From Podocnemis expansa (Eukaryota; Chordata; Testudines; Podocnemididae), in contig ML681963.1 of NCBI GenBank assembly GCA_007922195.1, positions 132,563,764-132,627,763 of the forward strand: a stretch of DNA of 64,000 nt. Reading direction: 5' to 3'. The notes below the pieces were generated by a model. It was not told the DNA's origin, made no database searches, and saw only the letters and a program-made list of their open reading frames with translations. Below are positions 26,545-37,599 of the stretch, piece by piece. Position 1 is the stretch's first letter; every line of letters begins with the position of its first letter. Made by a program: the position numbers and the translations under genes.

Positions 26545-26582
26545 TAAACCAAACCAAACCAAACCAAACCAAACCAAACCAA
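26545..26582. repeat. (AAACC)n microsatellite
   Basis: About seven uninterrupted copies of the pentamer AAACC. Pure enough to be length-variable between individuals. Confidence 0.95.
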
Positions 26583-26827
26583 TAACCCTGATATTTCCCT
26601 GTAGTTTATTCATAATTAGGTAGCTTGAGGACATTTATCAGGACAAGAACTTTCTTTTAAGAACTTGACTGTGGAGGAATTATGGGGCTTTTGAGGGCCG
26701 GTCTTGAAACAAATTCTGTTACTGTATAAATCATTACAGCGTATCCATTTTGCTACAGTATGTATAATTTGTGTAACTAAACCAAAATGAGATGATCTGC
26801 ATAGGAGTTTTTCTGATAACTGAATAA

Positions 26828-27040
<213 letters not shown>

Positions 27041-27335
27041 TAGTATGATAATTAGAAATTTGATTTAAATTACATCATGTTTATAGGTGATACTCTACAC
27101 AGTATTCTATTTTTGTCATATTATTCTGTGCCTTGTAACATAAGTGTAAGTTAGTATCAGTATGTTACACATGCCTGAAAATAATTTTCATCTTGTTTAC
27201 TTCTAAGAATATTCAGAAGGCATATTGAACATTTCCTCGATACAAATATAAAATTTGAATACAATGTTGTATAACTGATAGGACTCTCTCTGCTACAATA
27301 TTAGCATATAAAACTAAAGTTTTCAAAATATATAC

Positions 27336-27522
27336 CAGGGTTTATTAACTTATGGGTCACAACCCAAACGTGGTTTGCCATGCCATTTAGGGTGGGTCAC
27401 CGTAATTCTCTTTAATAAATTGAAAAATGAAATACATTATCAATTCAAAACTGAACCATGGGTCACAAAGCTGACTCCCAAACTAAACTTTGGTCCCAGA
27501 CAAAAAAGGTGAGGAACCCTTG
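27336..27522. mobile_element. hAT MITE with perfect 8-bp TSD
   Basis: A 187-bp element starting 'cagggtttattaactt' and ending 'aggtgaggaacccttg', with degenerate inverted ends. It is flanked by a perfect 8-bp duplication, 'atatatac', at 27328-27335 and 27523-27530. Inside are two 'gggtcac' blocks in opposite surroundings. It is non-coding. Confidence 0.88.
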
Positions 27523-27530
27523 ATATATAC

Positions 27531-29389
27531 AATAGTTGTTGCTACATAAGAATTTTTTGCAAAATTACCATACTGTAATAACTATAATGCCATAGCTGTT
27601 AATTGTCTTAGAATTATTATTATTATAGTTATTTGTACTATAGCAGTACCAGAACAGATCCCCATAATTCCCTGAGGTATACAAATGCATATTAATAAAT
27701 TGACCCTACCTAGTCTTAGAGTTTACAGCCCAAGCCCCTGATTGTGCTGTAAGCATCATGTGGACAGACCCCTGAATCCAGAGAAAACCACGTTGAGGTC
27801 GTGAAGTTGGTTGCATAATTGAGGCCAATGAAAGGAGATATAAATCTAAGAAAGGCATTTTCATCTGAATAATCTCTGTAAAATATGAGAAAATAGAAAT
27901 AATAGATGTTGCTGTGTTGTAGCTTACTAAATGTTGAATTTAGTAATGACCAGTTTATATGTATATTGTATATTTCGTATACCAGAACTGGTCTTTTTGT
28001 CTTTATGAAGTTAGACCATGAGTACTCTGTTCTTCTGCTAGTTCCACCAGTGCATCTCTGATTTTAGCATAATTTCAATAAGATATTAAACTGCATAATG
28101 TAATTATTAAAGTAAGGAAACTTGATTGCCTGATTAAAAATAAGTATAGAGGTTTGACTGAGGATGCATAACTATTTTTTAAATAAGAAATGTAATTACT
28201 CTTCTTATGTACTGTGTACTTGCAAATCCATTCTTCTTACAGGGTTTGTCTAGTTCAGTCATTGATTTTAAGTGTATTTCTTTTGCCTAAACTTTAAGCA
28301 TCATTCAAACTCAGAGCCTGATCCTGCAACTTTTACTTCATGTGGGATTAATTGCAGGATTATGGCCTTGATGGCATTAAATGCTGCATGAAATACTATA
28401 TGTAATCTAGTATTCTTAAAATATAAGTTCAAAATACACTGTAACCTGTTAAGAACCACTCAAAGGATCATCAAAAAATGATTGCTTTGCAAAGGTAGCC
28501 TTCTAATAAAGGTAGAACATAATAATATATGGTGCAATTCAGGGATATTTAGTCTACCTATTAAAACAGATGATTACTTGAGAAGGGTGTTCTGTTGCAT
28601 AAATAAAACATTTACTCATTCAAACATTGTGGTTGTTAACATATCTGTCTAGAAAAAATGAAAATTGTAATTGAATATATAAATTGAAAAAAATTCCAAT
28701 ATAACTGAATATTTGCTAATTAAGTGTCTCAGTGACAAAATAGAGCATTAAATTTGTGTTTTAATAAAGGAAAACAGAGTCATATATTATAATCTGTTAT
28801 GTACATATTATTACAATAAAAAAGAAAACAAGAACATTTTTAAGGTTACAGAATCGACCACTCTGACATTAGGAAATGCCAGGATTAAGGCTGTTTGTAC
28901 ACTGAATGAGGCAAGGTCATATGGAAAAAACAGTATATAATGGTGGAATTAAAGTCTGTTGCATAATGAATACACATGGGATGGAAAGGGAAGCAAATTA
29001 AGGTTACAGATGGCATTTCGTAACTGTTGAGTGTTTGACTTCACAGTTTTAATAGTGTTCTTTTTACTATTGCATGTGTATGTAATTTCCTATGTCTTTG
29101 GAAAAGCAAACAGATTTTTTGTGTTCTCATTCTTGTAGTATTATATTCACATCACACAGATCATCATCAAGGTTGGAACCTTTAGATCCACCGTACAGAT
29201 CTATGGCATTTGAACTAACAGAATAACTGATAAAAGTAGTAGGTTGTCACCCTGTGTGTGGAGCAGCACTACATGTTGATGCTAGTGAGTTTTATAGATA
29301 TTTGCTGACAGCAAAGAAAAAGTGAGATTTCTGGGGCCTTGGATTCCATTCTGATCTACAGAGTGGAGCATCTTCTAGCATGTATGAAC
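27531..29389 (+). other. PDE3B intron segment, nothing recognised
   Basis: AT-rich sequence without coding potential. 28300-28400 contains a 'gagcctgatcctgcaactttta' phrase of the kind seen in old reptile repeats, but I cannot name it. Confidence 0.5.
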
Positions 29390-30350
29390 TCTAACATGCC
29401 TGACCCCCTTCAAATCTAACTCTAACTGCCCAGTTTTCTCCGACTTGTCCTTGCCTTAATCCTGTTTCTTTCCCACTCATGGTTCCTTGTCCCAGTACCA
29501 TTCTTCTCACACTTCACATCTCAAGTAGATTATACTTGCATCACAAGCCCTAGACTCACCTTTCCAGACTCTCTACTGCAGTTCCCTCCTCCATGACCTT
29601 CCTCCCTTCAGCTCCCATTCTTGGTCCCCATCACACTTTCTTTGTCTCCTTGCCCAGGCATTCCCAGAATCCTCTTCCATCTGACTTTCTCCCCCATTCC
29701 ACTTCTTATCATTTGCCCTATACTCCCAGCCTGTGTTTTCCATATGTGTTGGCTTTCAATCTCAATTTTCCCCTCACCCTGAAGTTATTATTTTCCTTCA
29801 TGGCTCCCAGCTGCGTTCTCGCTTAAATGACAAGTAACTATCCTCCTTGCCAGCCTCCAGTCCCAGTCCATCTTTGCAAGGATCCTTGTCCCAATGTGTA
29901 AAGTTTGCTCCCCCCCCCACCCCCAATCTGGATCTTGCCCTTCTGTATTAAAGTCAGGCTGTTTTCTCTTCCATGCTGTTTGGGTGCCAGCAGGAACTCA
30001 CTGAAAATACAAGAAAGACAGACTCCCTGGTTTGCCTCTGTATCCCTAGGCTGGAAGGATCATGCTTACTCACACTGTGCAGATGGCACACACACAGTCT
30101 GATCAGCATTAGGAGTTGTAAGAGGCTTGAGCATGTTTACTGCACAAAGAATTCAGAGATGTCAGTTGCTAAAATCTGAGAAATCCTCTGAGCATGTGGA
30201 AACTTCCAATTTTTCAAATGCTTGTAACCTAGCTCAGTGTTGGCAGTTTTGCACGCGAACAGGAGGCCATCCTCCTGCCAAATTTAAAGTCCCTTCTTCA
30301 AAGCATGGAAATGCTAGAGTTTTCAAAGTAAAGGTCATCAGAATAATTTT
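29390..30350. repeat. Pyrimidine-rich unassigned repeat
   Basis: 29390-29960 is strongly C/T-rich (repeated 'ctcccattc', 'cttccatctg'). 29970-30350 reads like the following part of an old interspersed repeat. Small frames here are compositional. I suspect an L2/CR1-type 3' region but cannot support it. Confidence 0.35.
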
Positions 30351-30352
30351 GA

Positions 30353-30945
30353 CAAGTTCCAAAAGGGTAGCCATGTCAGTCTAGTTCAGCAAAACAAACA
30401 AGGAGTCTAGTGGCACTTTTAAAAACTAACAGGGTATGTCCACCCGCAGCTTTTAGATCAAAAGAACGCTGGTTATTTCGATCTATAAGAGTTTATGTCT
30501 GCACGACGTTTTCCTTGAATCGAAATAAGGAGCTCCATTATTTCAATTCAGGGAAAGTTAGAGCGATTTCTTAAAACCTGGTTTTAAATCGAAACATTGC
30601 TTAAATCGAAACAGTTGTTTCAAAATAACACCGTTCAGATGTGTTATTTTGAAATAACTGTTTAAATCAATTCCAGCACCAGTTCCCTTCCTCCTCCCAG
30701 GGTGCCTCTCCCCAGAATTGAACTAGCAAGTCCTGTGTACTGATATGCTAGTTTGATTTGGTGTTTTTTGGTGTGGACCTGTTAAATTGATTTAGCTTAA
30801 ATCGATTTAATGATTTTATATTGATTTAGCTTGTATCAATTTAACTTAAATCGATTTAACCAGCTAGGTGTGGACATAGCCACAAATTGGTTTGTTACAT
30901 CAATTTATTTATTGCATAAATTTGTTAGTCTTTTAAAGTGCCACA
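30353..30945 (-). mobile_element. Penelope 3' tail (copy 2), split by a MITE
   Basis: 30353-30431 has the usual 'aagttccaaaagggtagcc' and 'aaggagtctagtggcac' segments. 30882-30945 continues with 'tttatttattgcataaatt'. The palindromic MITE at 30432-30881 sits between them. On the - strand this is the 3' end of a 5'-truncated Penelope-like element. Confidence 0.7.
30432..30881. mobile_element. Palindromic MITE (copy 3) inside Penelope tail
   Basis: The ends are 'gggtatgtccac' and 'gtggacatagcc', inverted to each other, flanked by ACA on both sides (30429-30431 and 30882-30884). The arms hold 'atcgaaat' and 'aaatcgattta' palindromes. This copy is shorter and more diverged, with ATCGAT-type words largely in place of TTCGAA. 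Confidence 0.78.
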
Positions 30946-31602
30946 ATTGTTTGTTTTATAGAATAATTTTAACATTGAACACAGCTTATTTTTTCTAGCC
31001 TTGTTCTCAGAAAATGCTGAACCATTGTGGTTGAAATTTTCCATAAGGACTCAGCCTAAGGCAAAGACCCAGCATAGAAAATTGTAGCATGAACAGGTAA
31101 AGTTTAGCAAAATGAAAAGCAACTGAAAACAGGATCTTATAATGGCAAATGTAGGGAAACCTTAATAAAACAGCATTACCCCCCTCCCCGTGTAAGTATT
31201 AAGAACGTATACATTAAAACCAAGTTACTAAATAAACAGTTGGGTTTTACACGTGCTTATATATGAGATCTCTGCTGAAAATGTGAGGTTCAAATCTCTT
31301 CCAGAAGCTGATATAGTTTTTAGATGGAGATGCTTAAACAGTGACTAGAGTATGCCCCCAACAAGTTATTCTGATATGCAGCTAGATCGTATTGCATGTG
31401 TGTGAATCCAAAACTCTAAATAAGTCTTGATGTCTAATCCTTATGTAATAGTGCAATCAATCTATAGTATTTTTTTACCTTTCACTTTGTTTTTATTAAG
31501 CTAGAATTTTCTTGCATCTTTCATTTTGATTTTTCAAAAACATTAAATAAAACAGTGTTCCCTAAAGATATACTCAATAAACTATTACATGTGTTTTTGC
31601 AG

Positions 31603-31813
31603 GTGCTTCCCCTAGCCTGAGTCCTGTTGGTTCATCTAGTTATGGGTCTATCTCCAGTGGGTCCTTTGTCAATCGTTTACCTGTAGAATTTCCTGATACA
31701 GCTGATTTTCTTACTAAGCCAAGTGTTAATTTACATAAACCTCTTGGATATACATTTAGTTCTACAGATTTTCAACAACAAGTTAGAACGTCTGCAACCT
31801 ATGTTTGTAACAG
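31603..31813 (+). CDS. PDE3B: PDE3B exon D
   Basis: A 211-nt exon (acceptor TTTTTGCAG, donor GTACAG), entered with one base from exon C and left with two. It encodes ASPSLSPVGSSSYGSIS, then LPVEFPDTADFLTKPSV (a highly conserved PDE3B block), then a diverged stretch ending in a cysteine-containing segment. The last stretch differs more from mammalian PDE3B than the flanking exons do. Confidence 0.92.
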
Positions 31814-32395
31814 GTACAGTAAACCCTCAGAAATATTCAAAAATATAAAAATTATGCATTGTGTGCTGTAAATATCAATACTTTTACATGATAAATCATA
31901 CTAATTTCCTTTTTTTCCTAGCTGAACTTGATATATCAGTGAAAGAGAACCACTCATCCTAATTTGTATCTATAGATATATGACATAGCTTTTATCAAAA
32001 AGGACTGTAAAACATTTTACATATTTAATGGATCTCAGATGGTTCATCTGCACACTATGGAACTGAATTTGGCCACTACTCTTCACTACCTATGCTATAC
32101 TACTGATTTTAGGAGGAGAAGGGAAACCTCATGTTTGGGAAGCTAATTTTATTCTGATTTAGTCATCTTTCCAATGACGAACACTATTTCCTATAACACA
32201 TGGTTTTTCTTCAGTGATTACTGATCTAAGTACTGGCCAGGGTCAATCCTGCTTAATTTATGAGATATTTACCAAAGTGATATGGCTGCAAGTATCTGAG
32301 TAATAGCATAATAATTCTAGAATTTATACAGCAATCAGAAATGGAAAAAACAAGAAGTAACCTAATATTGTACCTTGTCTTGTTTATTCTGTAAG

Positions 32396-32472
32396 CTGTG
32401 GACGTCAGCTTCTCAATCATATTTCAACATCACAGTCAGAATCTGGTGCAGAATATCAAGGCAGAAAATCAG
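32396..32472 (+). CDS. PDE3B: PDE3B exon E (short)
   Basis: A 77-nt exon after a CTGTAAG acceptor, with a GTGGGA donor. Together with exon D it encodes NSCGRQLLNHISTSQSES and on to GRKS, equivalent to the 'NSCGHQ...STSESDG' part of mammalian PDE3B. The phases (2 in, 1 out) fit both neighbours. It was too short to appear as an independent open frame and was found by phase and homology. Confidence 0.88.
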
Positions 32473-35058
32473 GTGGGAATTCAAAATATGCAAGTATTTG
32501 CTATTGCTTCACTATGCTTTCTCAATAGCCAATTAAATTAGGAATTTTAAAATTCCACATTAAAACTTTTCCTATATTTCTAAATAATTCATATGGATAA
32601 CTTTTTTAATAGCCATTTTAGTGGATCCCTGTGTATCTTGTTTATTTTCTCTCAATTTGTTGGGCCAGGATATGAGATGTCATAGTCTTAACTATGACCT
32701 ATTCTTTAAAGATATGTTTTCTAATAAACACCCACTCCTGTCTTTATAATTGTGCAAGCATTTTTTTAAAATGCTCTGTAGTTGGTTTTGGGAACTTTTC
32801 ATGTCACACCTCCTAACTGTAGCAGTCACTGTGTTGTATTAATTCCATTTCTATGCATAAGTGGTTAAAATTCTACACAGTGTTTTCTTCCACACTCTAT
32901 CAGGGAAGTTATTTTTGGGTTATGGAACTTCCTCCTGTTAATTCTTCCAATGAAAAAGACAGAAAACAAGCAACTGATTCTCATTGATGTTCCTATGAAT
33001 AACCTGTTGAGGCTATCTCAAGAATTAATGGCCAGTTAAATTAGGTTTACATCTTTTCACTGTTGGGGAGCAGAAAGCAGCTGAAGAATAATAGCGATCT
33101 TGCCTGATTTTTATAAAAATGGACTATACTTTACATTTTTTCTACTAGCAGATTTTAAAAAGCTTTACCTGTACTTCTAAAGGGATCAAAGAACCATTGG
33201 GGATAACAAGATCACATTGTTCTTTCTCCACTCCCCATTGCCTGGCCTTCCTGCTCCCAGTGCATCCTTCTACTCCGCACTGAGAGCTGAGGGGATTCAA
33301 AGCCAGCTATGTCAGCTGTACCCCCGAATGGGGACTCCTCCTTTCCAACCTCTTTTCCCAATTCAGGGTGGATTCTGCTTCCTTTTGTATGGATAGCGTG
33401 CCCCAGATACAGAATTTAAGAATAGAATGAATGTAAACTTGAAGTGTGCTCATGCATTCTGTTCTTGACATGCTGAGTTTGAATGCTTCTATCAAGAGAA
33501 ATCTGTTTAGTTGCTTTCTCTGTCTATACCTTCCCTTACTACTATTTATTCCTCAATTTTTGTTTTATGTAAACTGTTATAAAAATGTTGGGTTTTACAG
33601 CTGAACTCTGAAATGAATTTGACTGGACCTCATTCTGATACATTTTTTTGTCTTAGTGACAAAATGTTTTACAATAATTTGAGTTTCTGATACATGAAGT
33701 TGTCTTGGCAGATCATGAATGCCAAGACAGTCTGAAATATCCTTTTTCTATTCCTTTAAGGGCCTAAAAATATAAGACCAGTAATTTGAACTGAAAACAG
33801 AAGTGAACTAAGAAACACAGGAGGTGGCAGAGCACATTCAGCTATGCTACTCAGGAAAGAGCCATGCTCACTTGCTTTTCTCCCTGTCCCCAAGCACTCA
33901 GGCTGGAGAAGCGGAGTACCATGCTTTTTGGCCATTCAAGTTGTCTGAGCTTGGGGGGAAGGTCTGAGTGCCTGGATTTTCTGCCTCTCTGGCCTGGCTT
34001 TTTTTTTTTCCTTACTGACTAACTTTAAATTTGTCACAAAAAATATTAAAAATCATTATTTGATTTAATTTGGGGTATTTTGGGGAATTGCAAAAGAAAC
34101 AAAAAAAAAAATCAGTTGTAGGTCCAAGTCTAATGATGAATTCTTTCAGACAGGAACATGTCTTTCTCTGTTAACTGTAAAATGCCAGCATCTGAAAGCA
34201 TGCTAAATAGTGGACCATTTCTGTGATTCTATAATCTGTTTTCATTTACTTTTTAGAGATGAAAGCATTACCTGCTTGTAATACTTAACTTCTTTTAAGA
34301 TTATGGCTTTTTAAAATGATCACGCACTCTTCTCCACTAAGTTTGTAGAACATGTATGGTCACACTTATTTAGACTCTTAAATTTGGTCAAAAAGAAACT
34401 GCAAAAAGTTGAAGAGTTAGCAGCTTATGTTTCACCAATCATCTATAATGATAAAATGTAACAGTTCAATAGTTTGATGATGGAGCGTTACAAACTCATG
34501 TATGCACATCTGAAAACACATCAGTATTACAAACTCATGTATGCAAATCCAATAGACAAGATACTGCAATAAGCACAGTGTGGTATATATAGTGCAGTGA
34601 TTCTCCATGCCCTCTTTTGCAATGTCTCTAACACATAAAAGAGGAGAGAATGGTTGATTTGAGATGTTAATGACTGTAGAATTGTAAAATAATAAATGCT
34701 GTATTGTAAAGGACATAATTTGATGCTTAAAAGACATAAGTATTTATTTGGGGGCATATGTCTATAAAATATTTAAATTATTTGACCATATAAAATACGT
34801 CTTATAGACTAACATACTGTGCTCTGGGCTCCTGTCTCGTATGTTAAAATGCATATTGATGTATGTAACTACACTCATCCTTGGTGTACTTGTTAATAGC
34901 TTGAGAAGAGAGATGGGCTATGCAGAAGTCACAAGGTCAATAAATCCAATGTCTAGTGGACAAAGGGTGGGAGCAAGTAACAATTGATTGGAAATCTTAA
35001 TTTCAGAATCAATATATGAATACATTTTTGTATTAATTATGCTATTGTTATATTTAAG
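32473..35058 (+). other. PDE3B intron segment, nothing firm
   Basis: No gene is seen. 33190-33500 is less AT-rich and may be an old repeat. 34000-34110 has A/T runs. Short frames at 34432-34757 lie in AT-rich sequence and show no family features. Confidence 0.5.
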
Positions 35059-35210
35059 GTGAAGATGGAACCACTGGTATTTCAGAAGAGTCTGTCCTCC
35101 ATACAGAGGGACAGAAATATGGCAGAAAAGAAAGCAAAGACTGCAAAAAAAATTTGACAGAAAGTGACAATCAGGAAACAGATCAAACACAGAATAATCC
35201 ACAGTCTGAT
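35059..35210 (+). CDS. PDE3B: PDE3B exon F
   Basis: A 152-nt exon (acceptor TTTAAG, donor GTAAGT) completing a Gly codon from exon E and ending on a whole codon. It encodes an acidic/basic, low-conservation linker (EDGTTGISEESVL, then KESKDCKKN, then ETDQTQNN). In mammals the same place holds a similar E/K/Q-rich stretch before the catalytic domain. Sequence identity is low, so phase, splice sites and position carry the call. Confidence 0.85.
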
Positions 35211-35482
35211 GTAAGTAGATAAATGCAGTAATACCTGCACACATGTATATTAATGTATTTCTTTGTCAGTTTTAACATCATATTGTAAGGAGGTGCTTAT
35301 GTGGCATTATTGTATAAGAGCTTTTGGAAAAGAGTGCCCCACTGGAATCCAGGTTTCCAAACACTAGTTAACTTTAAGAATAAAGTATACAAATTACACT
35401 AGCAATGAATATGAATATGGGTCCTGTGAAAATACATGCTTAGATTAATTTATGCTGTGAAACAGAGTAGGTGCACTGTTTT

Positions 35483-36180
35483 GCAAAGTTCCAAAGGGGC
35501 AGCAGTGTTAGTTCAGTTCAGCAAAACAAACAAGGAGTCCTGTGGCACTTAAAGACCAGTGGTTAAAGTAGGCCGGAATGGCCTGGAATGCCATGCCAGG
35601 GTCCACTGTTTTTAGGGGCTGAGATTTCTGGGCCCCCTATAAATAGAAAATGGTGCTGGAATGTTGCATTCCGGGGCCCACCATTGAAAAATAGCAGGAC
35701 CCGGAATGCAGTGTTCCAGCACCATATTCTATTTTTAGGGGCCTGAACACTGCACCCCTAAAAATAGCAGGCCCCAGAATGGCATTCCCCTGCATTCCAG
35801 CAGGCAAGGGAGAGGAGTGGGCTCCCCTGCACATGCGCAGGCTGCACAGTTTCCAGGCCCAGCATGCTGCTGGTGAGTACCGTTGTGCCTGGCTCTCTCT
35901 GGGGAGGAGGAGTATTAGGAGCACCGGAGCTGGGGGCGGGTATTGGAGGCTGGAGTAGATTTTGGGGGTGGGTATTGAGGATGGGGGTGGATTTTGGGGA
36001 CAGGGGAATGGATATTGGGGAAGTAGCTGGGGTGGGGGCAGGAGCTGGGGTTCAGGAGGGGGCCCACCCGTCTGTGAAGGGGGGCCCACCAAATTATACT
36101 TTAACCTCTGTTAAAGACTAACAAATTTATTTATCAGTTAAGGTTTCATGAGAGAAAATGCCGTTTTGTCAGAAAATGTA
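35483..36180 (-). mobile_element. Penelope 3' tail (copy 3), split by a hAT MITE
   Basis: 35483-35556 carries the 'caaagttccaaaggggcagc' and 'aaggagtcctgtggcactt' segments, and 36111-36180 continues 'agactaacaaatttattt'. The two halves join at the target duplication of the inserted element at 35557-36110. Confidence 0.75.
35557..36110. mobile_element. hAT MITE with perfect 8-bp TSD inside Penelope tail
   Basis: A 554-bp element with inverted ends ('cagtggttaaagta' and 'tactttaacctctg') and a perfect 8-bp duplication, 'ttaaagac', at 35549-35556 and 36111-36118. The inside has internal inverted 'ggaatgc' / 'gcattcc' blocks and a G-rich half. A second copy, reversed, is at 57106-57929. Confidence 0.9.
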
Positions 36181-36188
36181 TTCTGGAT

Positions 36189-36275
36189 ATATGTGTGTGT
36201 GTGTGTGCGTGTGCGTGTGTGCGCGTGCGTGTGTGTATGTGTGCGTGCACGCACGCGCGCTCGTGTGTGTGTATA
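36189..36275. repeat. (TG)n/(CG)-mixed microsatellite
   Basis: Alternating purine-pyrimidine tract of tgtg, cgtg and gcgc words. Such tracts can adopt Z-DNA. The small frame across it (poly C-V) is not a gene. Confidence 0.9.
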
Positions 36276-36355
36276 TACCAAACTGCAAAATAAAAAGTAG
36301 CAGAATAGTATGGTGTGATAGGGTCAGACTGGAGGTTTCCAGAGAGTGCTAGAAG

Positions 36356-36651
36356 TCCTAGGGTTACCAGATGTCAGGTAAAAGGAAGACATGTCCTCCT
36401 TTTTACCTTCACGTCCTCTGTCTGGCAGGCATTTTCAAATACATGATTTTTGTCTGGCTTTTTTCTTACAGGAGTTAAAGTACACTGGAATGCCCCAGCA
36501 CACCCTATTTTTAGGGGGAGGCATTCCAGGGTCCCCTAAAAACAGAAGAATATTACATTAATACTGCATTTTCTCCATGTGTCCTCCAGTGTCCTCCTTT
36601 TCATACTTCCCTGTCCTCTTTTCCATGCTTTGGTATCTGATAACCCTAAGA
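36356..36651. mobile_element. MITE with 'agggttaccag' ends
   Basis: The ends 'ctagggttaccagat' and 'atctgataaccctaag' are inverted to each other, and internally 'gtcctcc' words repeat. The flanks 'agaagtc' and 'agaaggg' suggest a duplicated target but are imperfect. Removing it rejoins the surrounding LTR-like repeat. Confidence 0.65.
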
Positions 36652-36816
36652 AGGGCAATATATTAGTCCCAGGCTCAGCAAGTCCCTTTATCCCGGGTAT
36701 CTGAGCAGGGGTTACTCCAGGTTAATTAGTATACCTGGAGCCAATCAAGGCTCCGCCTAGGACTTTTTTAAAGAGTCTGGAGAAAGGGTGTGCCTGGAGT
36801 GTGGCAAGGGGTATGT

Positions 36817-36819
36817 GGG

Positions 36820-36859
<40 letters not shown>

Positions 36860-36893
36860 TGAGAGAGAGAGAGAGAGAGAAAGAGAGAATGAG
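36817..36893. repeat. (TG)n(AG)n compound microsatellite
   Basis: A long TG run passes directly into a GAGA run. Highly likely to be polymorphic. Confidence 0.95.
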
Positions 36894-37599
36894 ACAAGAG
36901 CAAGATACTTTTAGAAGGCAGAAGGATCTAGGAGAAGGAACAGAATGCTGGTCAGGAAGAGCCCAGTAGGTACAATGAGTGGGTAGAAGAAAATGTCCTA
37001 CCCAAAGGGGCCAAAAAACTTTTCATAAACCTTAGGGAAAAAGATCCTGGCAGAAGGGGAAGATTTGACTGGCCACTGCCACACCCAATGCAGCTGTCCA
37101 AAGCCAAGGATTTCCCTTGGCAAGGAGGCCAGGAAGGGTCCCTGTTTGAATAGAGGCTGGACGTTAAGTCAAGGGGATGTGGGGAAGTAATCCAGGGAAT
37201 CTAGCTGATTTCCTGGAGCAGCAGAGCAAGGCTGTGACTTGCAGGGTCTCTGGGTTCATTTTTGGAGTCAAGGGTGGGATGCTCCCCCACCATAGGCCAT
37301 TCACTGGAGGGATAAAAGCCACAGCAAAGAGGAAAGAGCTTATAAGAACCAAGACAGTAGTGTAAGCCAACAGAGAGCAGCCATTTTAAAGAGGCTGTAT
37401 TGCCCCCAGTCACCTGAGAACTCAGACAAACACTCATGAGTGAAGCAGTTTTTTGATCTACTGCTAGAAGGAAGCATTGGACCCAGCAAGGTAGAGGAGG
37501 ACCTTTCTCACTGTGGGTTATATTTGATAAAGTCTGCTAACTTTTTAATTTTCAACTCTACTTTTCTAGCTGAAACCCTTTTTTTAAAAAAATCAACCT

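Larger units (their letters stand above)
36313..37560. repeat. LTR-like repeat with nested MITE
   Basis: Begins 'tgtgatagggtcagactg' and, after an inserted MITE, continues 'atattagtcccaggctcag', 'ccaatcaaggctccgcc' and a TG/GA microsatellite. I associate this order with a common reptile repeat that starts 'tgtgacagggtcagac'. No coding is seen. The right limit is not resolved. Confidence 0.45.

Noticed and set aside
26545..26582. Possible CRISPR-like or telomeric array
   Set aside because: It is a plain AAACC microsatellite without spacers.
36158..36352. Cys/Val-rich 64-codon frame
   Set aside because: It is a translated TG/CG microsatellite.
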